Below are positions 51,885-61,089 of a DNA stretch of 64,000 bases, piece by piece. The DNA lies in contig JAVBMY010000004.1 of assembly GCA_031551865.1 (NCBI GenBank), positions 186,001-250,000 on the forward strand. Direction: 5' to 3'. Position 1 is the first letter of the stretch. Every line of letters begins with the position of its first letter. Source of the stretch: Rikenella sp031551865 (GTDB lineage Bacteria > Bacteroidota > Bacteroidia > Bacteroidales > Rikenellaceae). The notes below the pieces were generated by a model. It did no database searches. It was not told the origin of the DNA and saw only the letters and a program-made list of their open reading frames with translations. The position numbers and the translations under genes were made by a program.

Positions 51885-52826
51885 TTAAATATCACGGTTC
51901 AACCACTCCGTCATAGCATTTATATCCGAAGGGTCAAACCACCGCATGCCGGAACCTTCGCGGCGAAGCCAGGTGAGCTGGCGCTTGGCGTAGCGCCGCG
52001 AGTTGCGTTTGATCAGTTCGATAGCCTCGTCGCGCGTGATCAAACCGTCGAAGTAATCGAACAGTTCGCTGTACCCTACCGTCTGCAAGGCTTGCAGGTG
52101 GCGCATCGGAAGTAAAGTGCAGGCTTCGGCTTCGAGCCCGGCAGCAATCATGGCGTCCACCCTCAGGTCGATACGTTCATAGAGCTCGGCGCGGGGCATA
52201 TCCAAGGCGATGCGCACCACCCCGAACTGACGCTCTCTCCGCATGCCGCTCCGCCGCGACGAATAGGGCTGGCCCGACTGGCGGCACACCTCGACGGCCC
52301 GCGCCACTCGCCGGAAGTTTGCCCGGTCTACTTGCTCATAATACACGGGATCTTTTTCGCGGAGCTCTTCGAGTAGCGTATTCAACGGCTGTGCGGTAAT
52401 GGCTTCGCGCAGTTCGTCGGGCACGGGCGGTAATTCGTCGAACCCGTGCAGCAAAGCGTCTACATATAACCCCGAACCGCCGACCAGCACTACATCGGCG
52501 AATCCCTCGCCACCGGACTCGTCCTCCCCGCTTCCGAGACCGAACAAGTGTGACAAAAGCGCCAGCGCTTCCACCTCGTACTGACCGGCCGACAAGGGTT
52601 CGGTAACGCTCCGGTCCTGAATGAAATAATGCCGGGCGGCGGCCAATTCCGAAGGCGAAGGCACCGCCGTGCCGATGGTCATTTCGCGGTAGAACTGCCG
52701 CGAATCGGCCGACACGACCGGCACGCCGCCGAGCCGACGGGCCAGCTCGACCGCCACGGCGGTCTTACCCACGCCCGTCGGCCCCTGCACGACGACCAGA
52801 CGTTTATTCCCTGCCCTTGCGGTCAT
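51885..52826 (-). CDS. miaA: tRNA dimethylallyltransferase
   Basis: The 313-residue enzyme adds the isopentenyl group to A37 of tRNAs that read UNN codons. The P-loop VQGPTGVGKTAVAVELA (about 11-28), VSADSRQFYREMTIGTA and GGSGLYVDAL are signatures. An acidic insertion (GLGSGEDESGGEG, about 95-110) is not typical of the family. The start MTARAGNKRLVVV was chosen by family alignment and overlaps the upstream gene by 23 bp. Confidence 0.95.
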   Translation of the reverse strand: MTARAGNKRLVVVQGPTGVGKTAVAVELARRLGGVPVVSADSRQFYREMTIGTAVPSPSELAAARHYFIQDRSVTEPLSAGQYEVEALALLSHLFGLGSGEDESGGEGFADVVLVGGSGLYVDALLHGFDELPPVPDELREAITAQPLNTLLEELREKDPVYYEQVDRANFRRVARAVEVCRQSGQPYSSRRSGMRRERQFGVVRIALDMPRAELYERIDLRVDAMIAAGLEAEACTLLPMRHLQALQTVGYSELFDYFDGLITRDEAIELIKRNSRRYAKRQLTWLRREGSGMRWFDPSDINAMTEWLNRDI

Positions 52827-54363
52827 GCGGCACTTTGTATTTCTGTTGAATGATTTCGGCGATCGGGCGGTTTTGTATCTTGCTCTCAAGCCACGAGATG
52901 ATGTCGAGGTAGAAGAACGGACGGCGCTCGTCGGGGTGGTTTTCGAGCGGTTTCAGGTGCTCGTAGAAACGTTGCAGTTCACCCTTGAAGTCCGACGCGT
53001 AGGTGTGCGGGATGCGTTTGAGGAAGGTGATGATTTCGTGCTGCACGGCGTGCATGTCGTTCATCTTGACTACGAAGCCGTAGACGCTTTTGATCTGCGA
53101 ATCGAGCGTGTAATCGTCGCCCGCTTCGTACGAGGCGATCAGATGCAGGATACGCGAAAATACCTGTAAATCGCGCCGGAACAACGGATTCGGGATATTT
53201 ATGATGACCTGCAGATAGGCCATACAGCGCTTGTAATCGCCGTTACCGAAATACATGCAGGCGATCTTGTAATTGAGCAGCATGCGGTAGTGCTCGTCGA
53301 CGTACTTGCCGTAGTGGCCCAGGAATGCATCGACCTGCGAGGCCAGCGACACCCCCTGAGCGAAAGTGCCTTCGAGGAAATGAAGGTTGATCTTGCCCTG
53401 CAACAGGCAGAGCTGCGACATAATGGCCACGTTGGCCGACTGCGGGGTGATGGCAGGCAGATCCTTTTCGAACCGGTCGATCAACGCCCGCAGGTTGTCG
53501 TGCTGGCGGGTCATGAACATCACATCCAACAAACGGGACACAGACCTTATATAATGGTCGTAATATACCGGGCGAAGGTCGGGCCGCTCGTCGAACAATC
53601 CCACCCATTTGCTGGCATAGCGGTAACACATCGCGAAATCGTGGCGGATGTAGTAGTACCACATCCTCGCCTGGTAAAAGAATAACCGTTCGTGGAAACT
53701 CATCCCCGTATCGCTGTATGACGCTAACTTGGGCCCGAAGAATTTGGTCACCATTTTGCGGTCTTTCTCGCCGCGCACGTATCCCAGCTTCAGGTTCAGG
53801 TTGTAAAGCTGCACCGAAAGGTTCGACAGGTCGTTGATGTTGTCGATGCGGCGGGTAAGGCTTTCGGTCTGGACGCTCAGCATTTCGGCGCGGTCATTGG
53901 CGCTGCGGGTCATATGCAACACTTCGATGCGCTTCTCGAACTCCACGATCTCAAGGGCTATCGTGAAATTTTCAGCCTCAAGCACCATGGTTTTCGCCTT
54001 GTCGAGGATGACCAGCGCCTGCCGGAACATGCTCTTATCGTAGAGGATACGGGCAAAGTCGATCATCTCGCGGATCTCCATCACCCCCACGTGCTGCACA
54101 TTGAGCAGACGAATACTCACCAGCATCTGACGGTAGAGGTACGACTTCATATTGGGTAACTGCTCTTTCTTGATGCCTGTTTTCTTCAATATCCGCTGTT
54201 CGTCGTACTCTTCGGTAGCGTCCATGACCTCGAACAGCGCCAGGAACTTGGCGTCCTGGTTGGCCGCGCTGCGCGATGCATATAGCTTGAAATTCCGTTT
54301 CTCGGCCTTGCTCATCGACTTCACAAGGTCGAATACCGGTTCGTTTTTATGGGTAATGCTCAC
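52804..54363 (-). CDS. Conserved helical protein of unknown function upstream of miaA
   Basis: The 519-residue protein has no signal peptide and is strongly helical and charged. Repeating patterns such as ILYDKSMFRQALVILDKAKT and CMYFGNGDYKRCMAYLQVI look like divergent TPR units. The N-terminus MSITHKNEPVFDLVKSMSKA looks globular. No catalytic motif is seen. Its stop overlaps the miaA start by 23 bp, suggesting translational coupling, possibly to a role in tRNA or growth control. The family name is unknown to me. Confidence 0.75.
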   Translation of the reverse strand: MSITHKNEPVFDLVKSMSKAEKRNFKLYASRSAANQDAKFLALFEVMDATEEYDEQRILKKTGIKKEQLPNMKSYLYRQMLVSIRLLNVQHVGVMEIREMIDFARILYDKSMFRQALVILDKAKTMVLEAENFTIALEIVEFEKRIEVLHMTRSANDRAEMLSVQTESLTRRIDNINDLSNLSVQLYNLNLKLGYVRGEKDRKMVTKFFGPKLASYSDTGMSFHERLFFYQARMWYYYIRHDFAMCYRYASKWVGLFDERPDLRPVYYDHYIRSVSRLLDVMFMTRQHDNLRALIDRFEKDLPAITPQSANVAIMSQLCLLQGKINLHFLEGTFAQGVSLASQVDAFLGHYGKYVDEHYRMLLNYKIACMYFGNGDYKRCMAYLQVIINIPNPLFRRDLQVFSRILHLIASYEAGDDYTLDSQIKSVYGFVVKMNDMHAVQHEIITFLKRIPHTYASDFKGELQRFYEHLKPLENHPDERRPFFYLDIISWLESKIQNRPIAEIIQQKYKVPHDRKGRE

Positions 54364-54401
54364 GGTGCTTACTCTCCTATTTCAGTGATTCAAATAATCT
54401 T

Positions 54402-54409
54402 CAAAAATA
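54402..54409 (-). promoter_or_regulatory. -7 element for the unknown helical protein
   Basis: Minus-strand TATTTTTG is an exact TAnnTTTG match, about 38 bp before the ATG. The -33 box is not clear. Confidence 0.3.
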
Positions 54410-54456
54410 CCGATTTTTTTGTTTTGATTTTGTGTGAATTAATTAACAATTATTCA

Positions 54457-54464
54457 TAACTTTG
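54457..54464 (+). promoter_or_regulatory. -7 element for purM
   Basis: TAACTTTG is an exact TAnnTTTG match, about 29 bp before the ATG, in an AT-rich spacer. The -33 box is ambiguous. Confidence 0.45.
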
Positions 54465-54493
54465 TCAGCGTTTTCCCCGACCTCTGAAAAACT

Positions 54494-55687
54494 ATGTCCA
54501 ACAACGACGGTTCCCGTTATGCCGGCCGCGGCGTTTCGTCCAACAAGGGAGATGTGCACAAAGCGATTGCGAAGATAGACAAAGGTCTGTTTCCGCGCGC
54601 TTTCTGCAAAGTGACCCCCGACCACTTCACAGGCAGCGAACAGCACTGCCTGGTGATGCACGCCGACGGGGCCGGGACCAAATCGTCGCTCGCTTACGCT
54701 TATTGGCAAGAAACCGGCCAACTCGACGTCTGGCGGGGCGTAGCGCAAGACGCCGTGGTGATGAACACCGACGACCTGCTCTGCATCGGCGCCGTGGACA
54801 ACATCCTGCTTTCTTCGACCATCGGGCGCAACAAGCGCCTCATCCCCGCCGAAGTCATTTCCGAAATCATCAACGGTACCGAGGCTTTCCTCGACACCAT
54901 GCGCGACCACGGCGTCGGCATCTACTCCACCGGCGGCGAAACCGCCGACGTGGGCGACCTCGTGCGTACCATTATTATCGACAGTACCGTGACCGCCCGC
55001 CTCGAACGCAGCAAAATAATCACCGGCGAAGGGCTCGGCGAAGAGCTGCTCATCGTCGGGTTGTCGTCGTACGGCCAGGCCACCTACGAGACACAATACA
55101 ACGGAGGTATGGGATCGAACGGCCTCACCTCGGCCCGCCACGACATGTTCAGCGACGACGTGGCCCGCAAATACCCCGAAACCTACGACCCTGCCATCCC
55201 CGCCGACCTCACCTATACCGGGCGATACAAACTGACCGACCTCGTGGACGGGGTTCCGGTGGATATGGGCCGTCTGGTGCTCTCCCCCACCCGCACCTAC
55301 GCTCCCATCATCGTTCGCGCCCTGAAAGAGTGCCGTACGGGTATCCGCGGCATGATCCACTGTACCGGCGGTGCGCAGACCAAGATCCTGCATTTCGCCC
55401 CCGTAGGCATACATATTATAAAGGACAACCTGCTGCCGATCCCCCCGCTCTTCCGCCTCATCGAAGAACAATCGGGCACTTCGCGCCGCGAAATGTACCA
55501 GGTGTTCAACATGGGGCACCGAATGGAGCTCTACGTGAAGCCCGAAGCCGCACAAGAGATCATCGACATCAGCCGCTCGTTCGGGGTTGATGCGCAAGTC
55601 ATCGGCCGCACCGAACGATTCTCGGAAATCGCCCCCGCCCGACTCACCATCAAAGATAGCGAAGGCACCTACGAATACCCTATATAA
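54494..55687 (+). CDS. purM: Phosphoribosylformylglycinamidine cyclo-ligase (AIR synthetase)
   Basis: The 397-residue protein is a divergent Bacteroidetes PurM. HADGAGTKSSLAYAYW (about 56-70) corresponds to the PurM ATP-binding motif, and STGGETADVGDLVRT and the CTGGAQTKILHF block match the fold. It is longer than E. coli PurM. It makes aminoimidazole ribonucleotide in purine synthesis. The nqr operon begins 118 bp downstream on the same strand. Confidence 0.88.
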   Translation: MSNNDGSRYAGRGVSSNKGDVHKAIAKIDKGLFPRAFCKVTPDHFTGSEQHCLVMHADGAGTKSSLAYAYWQETGQLDVWRGVAQDAVVMNTDDLLCIGAVDNILLSSTIGRNKRLIPAEVISEIINGTEAFLDTMRDHGVGIYSTGGETADVGDLVRTIIIDSTVTARLERSKIITGEGLGEELLIVGLSSYGQATYETQYNGGMGSNGLTSARHDMFSDDVARKYPETYDPAIPADLTYTGRYKLTDLVDGVPVDMGRLVLSPTRTYAPIIVRALKECRTGIRGMIHCTGGAQTKILHFAPVGIHIIKDNLLPIPPLFRLIEEQSGTSRREMYQVFNMGHRMELYVKPEAAQEIIDISRSFGVDAQVIGRTERFSEIAPARLTIKDSEGTYEYPI

Positions 55688-55805
55688 ACGAAACCTCTGG
55701 GTACCTCACCCCATTTATTTGCCCGATAAGTCCGGAGTTCTACCCGGTAAATTTCCGCCCCACAAACCCGACAACGATAAAATACAGCAAACCACTATAC
55801 CGATT

Positions 55806-57164
55806 ATGTCGAAAGTAATCAAAATACGCCGTGGCCTCGACATCCGCCTGTTGGGCACTGCCGAACGCGTGCTGACCAAAGGCAACGACGATGCGCTCTA
55901 CGCCATCACCCCGTCCGATTTCCGCGGGCTCGTACCCAAGATGCTCGTCAAAGAAGGCGACAGCGTGAAAGCCGGCACCCCCCTGTTCTTCTCGAAAGAG
56001 CAGCCCGAGGTGATGTTCACCTCGCCCGTGAGTGGCACCGTAAACAGCATCCTGCGCGGCGAAAAACGGCGCATCCTGAGCGTGACTGTCAAACCCGACG
56101 GCAAGCACAACAGCCTCGGTTTTGATACCGCCCCCATCGAAAAAATCACCCGCGAACAAGCCTGTGAGACCCTGCTCAAATCAGGTCTGTGGCCCTGCCT
56201 CGTACAACGCCCCTACGGCATTGTCGCCCAAAGCGATGCCAGGCCCAAAGCCATCTTCGTATCGGGCCTCGATACCGCCCCGCTGGCCCCCGACCTGAAC
56301 TTCCTGGTACAAGACCAGGGCGACAACATCATCGCCGGGCTCGAAATACTCAAGAAACTGACCGACGGTAAAGTGCACCTCTGCGTCAGCACCGACACTA
56401 CCGCCGGCGTACTGAGCCGCATCAAACAGGTCGAAGTGCACCTGATCGAAGGCCCCCACCCCGCCGGTAACGTAGGTACCCAGATTGCCCAGATCGATCC
56501 GATCGGCAAAGGTGAAACCGTGTGGAGCGTCGACCTGCAACACGTAGTGATGATCGGGCGCCTGTTCCTGACCGGCAAACTCGACATGACCAAAATCATC
56601 GCCCTGGCCGGTTCCGAAGTGACGAAACCCCACTACTATAAAGTGATCAGCGGCGTACAGATCGGCAGCATCACCGACGGCAATATCCGCACCCAGAAAC
56701 CCGGTGACAGCGTGCGTATCATCAGCGGCAACCCTTTGACGGGCCGTAAAGTCAGCGTCGACGAATTCCTCGGCTTCTGCCACAACCAGGTGACCATACT
56801 CCCCGAAGGCGACCACAGCGAGATGTTCGGCTGGGCCATGCCCCGTTTCAAACGCTTCTCGGTGTCACACAGCTACTTCTCGTGGCTCAGTCCCCGGAAA
56901 AAATACCGTCTCGACACCAACCTGTGCGGCGGCGAACGCGCCTTCGTAATGACCGGCATCTACGAAAAAGTATTCCCCCTCGACATCTACCCCGTCTACC
57001 TGATGAAAGCCATCCTGGCCAGCGACGTCGACAAAATGGAAAACCTCGGGATTTACGAAGTAATCGAAGAAGATTTCGCTCTGTGCGAATTCATCGACCC
57101 CTCGAAGATCGAATGGCAGGCCGAAGTCAGCAAAGGCATCGACCTGATGATCAAAGAGGCCTGA
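55806..57164 (+). CDS. nqrA: Na+-translocating NADH:quinone reductase subunit A
   Basis: The 452-residue subunit starts MSKVIKIRRGLDIRLLG. LVKEGDSVKAGTPLFFSKEQ and VMFTSPVSGTVNSILRG are the RnfC/NqrA barrel-hybrid motif. It is peripheral on the membrane face. A long frame extends 73 codons upstream over the purM end, but the NqrA family starts here. It is followed by nqrB-F in the standard order. Confidence 0.95.
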   Translation: MSKVIKIRRGLDIRLLGTAERVLTKGNDDALYAITPSDFRGLVPKMLVKEGDSVKAGTPLFFSKEQPEVMFTSPVSGTVNSILRGEKRRILSVTVKPDGKHNSLGFDTAPIEKITREQACETLLKSGLWPCLVQRPYGIVAQSDARPKAIFVSGLDTAPLAPDLNFLVQDQGDNIIAGLEILKKLTDGKVHLCVSTDTTAGVLSRIKQVEVHLIEGPHPAGNVGTQIAQIDPIGKGETVWSVDLQHVVMIGRLFLTGKLDMTKIIALAGSEVTKPHYYKVISGVQIGSITDGNIRTQKPGDSVRIISGNPLTGRKVSVDEFLGFCHNQVTILPEGDHSEMFGWAMPRFKRFSVSHSYFSWLSPRKKYRLDTNLCGGERAFVMTGIYEKVFPLDIYPVYLMKAILASDVDKMENLGIYEVIEEDFALCEFIDPSKIEWQAEVSKGIDLMIKEA

Positions 57165-57350
57165 CCCGCCCCCCTCCAAGCATCAAAAACAGCACACGGT
57201 AAAAACTTACTCCAACTGGCTAACAGTAAAAAGCCCTCCGGTAAAAACAGCACGCAGAAAAAGGAGCCCCCGGCGGGCACCGCAAAATCATCATAAAAAG
57301 CATCCGGCCGAGGCACCAATCCCGACCGCACGATGACAACATTGAACTCA

Positions 57351-58541
57351 ATGAAATTTCTACGCAATTATCTCGACCGTATCAAGCCCAAATTCGAGAA
57401 AGGAGGCAAATTCGGTAAACTGCACTCGACGTTCGACGCTTTCGAGAGCTTCCTGTACGTGCCCAAAACCGTGACACTCAAAGGCAGCCATATCCGCGAC
57501 GCGATGGACCTCAAACGCACGATGACCGTCGTGATCCTCGCCTTGATGCCTGCATTGCTGTTCGGCATGTTCAACGTCGGCTACCAGCACTCGCTGGCCA
57601 TCGGCGAGACCAACACCGTGATGGCGGACTTCTGGTACGGATTCCTGCGCGTGCTGCCGATCATCGTTGTATCGTACGTCGTCGGACTTGGCATCGAATT
57701 CATCGCCGCCCAGATCCGCGGCCACGAAGTGAACGAAGGGTTCCTCGTGAGCGGTATGCTGATCCCGATGATCGTGCCCGTGGATTGCCCCCTGTGGATC
57801 GTCGGCGTAGCCACCGCTTTCGCCGTGATCATTGGCAAAGAGGTCTTCGGCGGAACCGGCATGAACATCTTCAACCCCGCCCTGCTGGCCCGCGCCTTCA
57901 TCTTCTTCGCCTACCCCACCAGCATATCCGGCAATGAAGTGTGGGTCCACGGCCTGAAAAACGCCGCCAACAACGGCATGCACTTGGTCGACGGATATTC
58001 GGGCGCCACCCCCCTCTCCGATGCCGCCACCGCCCTGAGCGAACATGCCGACAAGATCGACTGGTCGATGGGCCTCGCTCCCATCGACTGGTTCTACGGA
58101 TTCGTGCCCGGCTCGATAGGCGAAGTATCGACACTCGCCATCCTGATCGGGGCCGCCATACTCCTATTCACCGGCGTGGGGAGCTGGCGCATCATGCTCT
58201 CGTGCACCGCCGGCGGGTTCCTGACCGCCCTGCTGTTCAACGCCATCGGCTCGAACGTCTACATGGACATCCCTGCCTGGTACCACCTGATCATCGGTGG
58301 CTTCGCCTTCGGCACCGTGTTCATGGCCACCGACCCCGTGACCGCCGCCCAGACCAACCGCGGAAAATGGATCTACGGCTTCCTGATCGGCGCCCTCGCC
58401 ATCATGGTGCGCGTGCTCAACCCCGGCTACCCCGAAGGTATGATGCTCGCCATCCTCTTCATGAACGCCATGGTGCCCCTGATCGACTACTACGTCGTAC
58501 AAGGCAACATCAAACGCCGCCTCAAACGCGCCAAAGCCTAA
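57351..58541 (+). CDS. nqrB: Na+-translocating NADH:quinone reductase subunit B
   Basis: The 396-residue integral membrane subunit has about ten helices and binds FMN covalently at the Thr of DGYSGATPLSDA. It forms part of the sodium channel and ubiquinone site. The start at MKFLRNYLDRIKPKF was chosen by family alignment, and an upstream ATG at 57333 would add six residues. It lies between nqrA and nqrC. Confidence 0.94.
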   Translation: MKFLRNYLDRIKPKFEKGGKFGKLHSTFDAFESFLYVPKTVTLKGSHIRDAMDLKRTMTVVILALMPALLFGMFNVGYQHSLAIGETNTVMADFWYGFLRVLPIIVVSYVVGLGIEFIAAQIRGHEVNEGFLVSGMLIPMIVPVDCPLWIVGVATAFAVIIGKEVFGGTGMNIFNPALLARAFIFFAYPTSISGNEVWVHGLKNAANNGMHLVDGYSGATPLSDAATALSEHADKIDWSMGLAPIDWFYGFVPGSIGEVSTLAILIGAAILLFTGVGSWRIMLSCTAGGFLTALLFNAIGSNVYMDIPAWYHLIIGGFAFGTVFMATDPVTAAQTNRGKWIYGFLIGALAIMVRVLNPGYPEGMMLAILFMNAMVPLIDYYVVQGNIKRRLKRAKA

Positions 58542-58571
58542 CCCTCCGCCCCACGCCTCACATCCGCCGAT

Positions 58572-59363
58572 ATGAACAAGCAAAGCAATTCCTACACCGT
58601 ACTATACGCCACAGTCATCGTGGTGATTGTGGCCATCGCCCTCACCTTTGCCGCCATCCAGCTCAAACCGCGCCAGGACCGCAACATCGAAGTCGAAAAG
58701 ATGAGCGCCATCCTGACCACCATCGGGCAGAGCGACGGCATCGCTACGGCCAAAGACAAGGACGCCTACATCCGGGACCAGTACAAACGTTACATCACCG
58801 GCTCCTACATGGTCGACAGCACCGGCGCTAAGGTCGAAGGCGATGCCTTTGCCTCGCTCGGCGATCTGCCCGCCGTATTCGCCGACGGAAACAACGCCTT
58901 CCCCGTGTTCGAGGCCACAATGGATAACGGCGAGAAACTCTTCGTAGTGCCGATGACCGGGAAAGGCCTCTGGGGCCCCGTGTGGGGATACCTGGCCATG
59001 GATAACGACGGAAACACCATCAGGGGGGCCGTATTCGACCACAAAGGCGAGACCCCGGGGCTCGGTGCCGAGATCGCCACTCCGGTTTTCGGGTCGCAAT
59101 TCATTAGCAAGACCATCTTTGACGGCCGGGAATTCGTATCGATCGATTTGACTAAAGGCCGCGGATCGTCGGCCGGTAACGACCACGCCGTAGATGCCAT
59201 CTCGGGCGGCACGCTCACCAGTAACGGCGTGAAAGCCATGCTCTTCGACTGCCTCGACAAATACGTCGGCTTCTTCGACTCGCTCCGTGCCCAGGAACCT
59301 GTGATGGTGGAAGGCGAAGCCGCCGACAGTATCCAGAACCCTACGGTAGAAACCGTAGAATAA
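58572..59363 (+). CDS. nqrC: Na+-translocating NADH:quinone reductase subunit C
   Basis: The 263-residue subunit has one N-terminal membrane helix (VLYATVIVVIVAIALTFAA) and a periplasmic FMN-binding domain with the flavinylation motif SGGTLTSNGVKAM. A short extra tail with a Glu-rich end (EGEAADSIQNPTVETVE) is beyond the usual C-terminus. Confidence 0.94.
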   Translation: MNKQSNSYTVLYATVIVVIVAIALTFAAIQLKPRQDRNIEVEKMSAILTTIGQSDGIATAKDKDAYIRDQYKRYITGSYMVDSTGAKVEGDAFASLGDLPAVFADGNNAFPVFEATMDNGEKLFVVPMTGKGLWGPVWGYLAMDNDGNTIRGAVFDHKGETPGLGAEIATPVFGSQFISKTIFDGREFVSIDLTKGRGSSAGNDHAVDAISGGTLTSNGVKAMLFDCLDKYVGFFDSLRAQEPVMVEGEAADSIQNPTVETVE

Positions 59364-59555
59364 GAGTAAGGGACTCTCTATTGTCGGCCGGTAAAAGCGG
59401 CAAACACAGCCAGGAGAGGCTCTCAAAAAACTAAAGATGAGCAGTCGGGAGCGCATACTTCTCCGATAGCTTGCAAAAAATTACAGGCGCATGAGCAGTA
59501 GCGAGCTCTGTGTCCCCACACCGCAAATGCCCGCAAGAACAATACAAGACGTATT

Positions 59556-60203
59556 ATGAGCAATCAGGAAAAAGAACCGCTGTTTTCGGCCAAGAACCTC
59601 AAGGTACTGACTTCGCCCTTCGGTGCCAACAATCCCATATTGGTGCAGATCCTCGGGATCTGTTCGGCCCTGGCCGTGACCGCCAAAATGCAGCCTGCAT
59701 TCGTGATGGCGTTGTCGGTGACCGTTGTGACCGGGTTGTCGAACTTCATCATCTCGGCCATGCGCAAAGGCATCCCCTCGCGCATCCGCATCATCGTGCA
59801 ACTGGTGGTAGTGGCCGCCCTGGTGATCCTGGTCGACCAGGTGCTGAAAGCCTTCGTATACGACATCAGCAAACAGCTCTCGGTATTCGTAGGGTTGATC
59901 ATCACCAACTGCATCATCATGGGCCGCCTCGAAGCCTTCGCCATGACCAATAAGCCCTGGCCTTCGCTGCTCGACGGTATCGGTAACGGGCTGGGCTACG
60001 GACTGATCCTGATTATCGTGGCTTTCTTTCGCGAGCTTCTCGGCAGCGGCACCCTCTGGGGCTACCAGGTGATCCCCCAGTGGTGCTACGAACACGGTTA
60101 CCAGAACAACGGCCTGATGATCCTGCCCCCGATGGCCCTGATCACCGTCGGCATCATCATCTGGGTGCACCGCAGCCGCAACAAAGAACTGCAGGAAAAA
60201 TAG
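59556..60203 (+). CDS. nqrD: Na+-translocating NADH:quinone reductase subunit D
   Basis: The 215-residue subunit has about six membrane helices and conserved Cys, as in VGLIITNCIIMGRLEAFAM. It pairs with NqrE around the iron site in the membrane. The 192-bp gap from nqrC contains no recognised gene. Confidence 0.93.
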   Translation: MSNQEKEPLFSAKNLKVLTSPFGANNPILVQILGICSALAVTAKMQPAFVMALSVTVVTGLSNFIISAMRKGIPSRIRIIVQLVVVAALVILVDQVLKAFVYDISKQLSVFVGLIITNCIIMGRLEAFAMTNKPWPSLLDGIGNGLGYGLILIIVAFFRELLGSGTLWGYQVIPQWCYEHGYQNNGLMILPPMALITVGIIIWVHRSRNKELQEK

Positions 60204-60285
60204 TGCGCCCGCGCACCCGGCTCCTTAGCCCATGAACCAACCCAAAAAAACCCGAAATTGCAGCGTACAGAAGGGTCTCTGACCC

Positions 60286-60373
60286 TGTCATCCCGGGTGT
60301 AACCAAGGGACCTTTCAAATACCATTCTTTGCCCTCTGTCTGAGCAGGCCCATCGGCTACGCTCGGGATGACA
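60286..60373. repeat. Palindromic intergenic repeat, TGTCATCC family (degenerate copy)
   Basis: TGTCATCCCG (60286-60295) and CGGGATGACA (60364-60373) pair, with a GGGACC core on the left. It lies between nqrD and nqrE inside the operon. Confidence 0.6.
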
Positions 60374-60427
60374 CGGGGCAAGAACGGCAATAACAACAAA
60401 CAACACAAATAGGAAAACTACCCCTAT

Positions 60428-61045
60428 ATGGAAAACATACTCAGTATTTTCGTCAAATCAGTCTTCATCGACAACATGGTCTTTGCCTTCTTCTTCGGGA
60501 TGTGCTCGTACATCGCCGTGTCGAAGACCGTCAAAACCGCCATGGGACTCGGCATCGCCGTGATCTTCGTAATGGTGATCACCGTGCCGCTGAACTACCT
60601 GCTCAACAAATACATGCTCGAACCCGGCGCCATGAGCTGGCTGTCGCCCTCGATGGCCGACGTCGACCTGAGCTACCTGAGTTTTATCGTCTTCATTGCT
60701 GTGATCGCCGCCATCGTCCAGCTTGTCGAGATGGTCGTCGAGAAATTCGCCCCCGCCCTCTACGGTTCGCTGGGAATATTCCTGCCGCTGATCGCCGTGA
60801 ACTGCGCCATCATGGGGGGGTCGCTCTTTATGCAGGAACGCGCCTACGCCAACGTCGGCGAAGCCAGCGCCTTCGCCTTCGGCAGCGGAATCGGCTGGTG
60901 GCTCGCCATCATCGGTATGGCCGCCATCCGCGAAAAGCTCGCCTATTCGAATGTACCCAAGCCGCTGCAAGGCGTCGGGATCACCTTCATCATCACCGGC
61001 CTGATGGGGATCGCCTTCATGATTTTCCTCGGCATCCAACTGTAA
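60428..61045 (+). CDS. nqrE: Na+-translocating NADH:quinone reductase subunit E
   Basis: The 205-residue membrane subunit has about six helices. MENILSIFVKSVFIDNMVFA and VNCAIMGGSLFMQERAY, with conserved Cys in FFFGMCSYIAVSK, match NqrE. It works with NqrD in electron transfer across the membrane. Confidence 0.95.
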   Translation: MENILSIFVKSVFIDNMVFAFFFGMCSYIAVSKTVKTAMGLGIAVIFVMVITVPLNYLLNKYMLEPGAMSWLSPSMADVDLSYLSFIVFIAVIAAIVQLVEMVVEKFAPALYGSLGIFLPLIAVNCAIMGGSLFMQERAYANVGEASAFAFGSGIGWWLAIIGMAAIREKLAYSNVPKPLQGVGITFIITGLMGIAFMIFLGIQL

Positions 61046-61089
61046 CCCTCCGCTTCCCTCCATACACAACCTGAATTTTTCCAGTAAAG

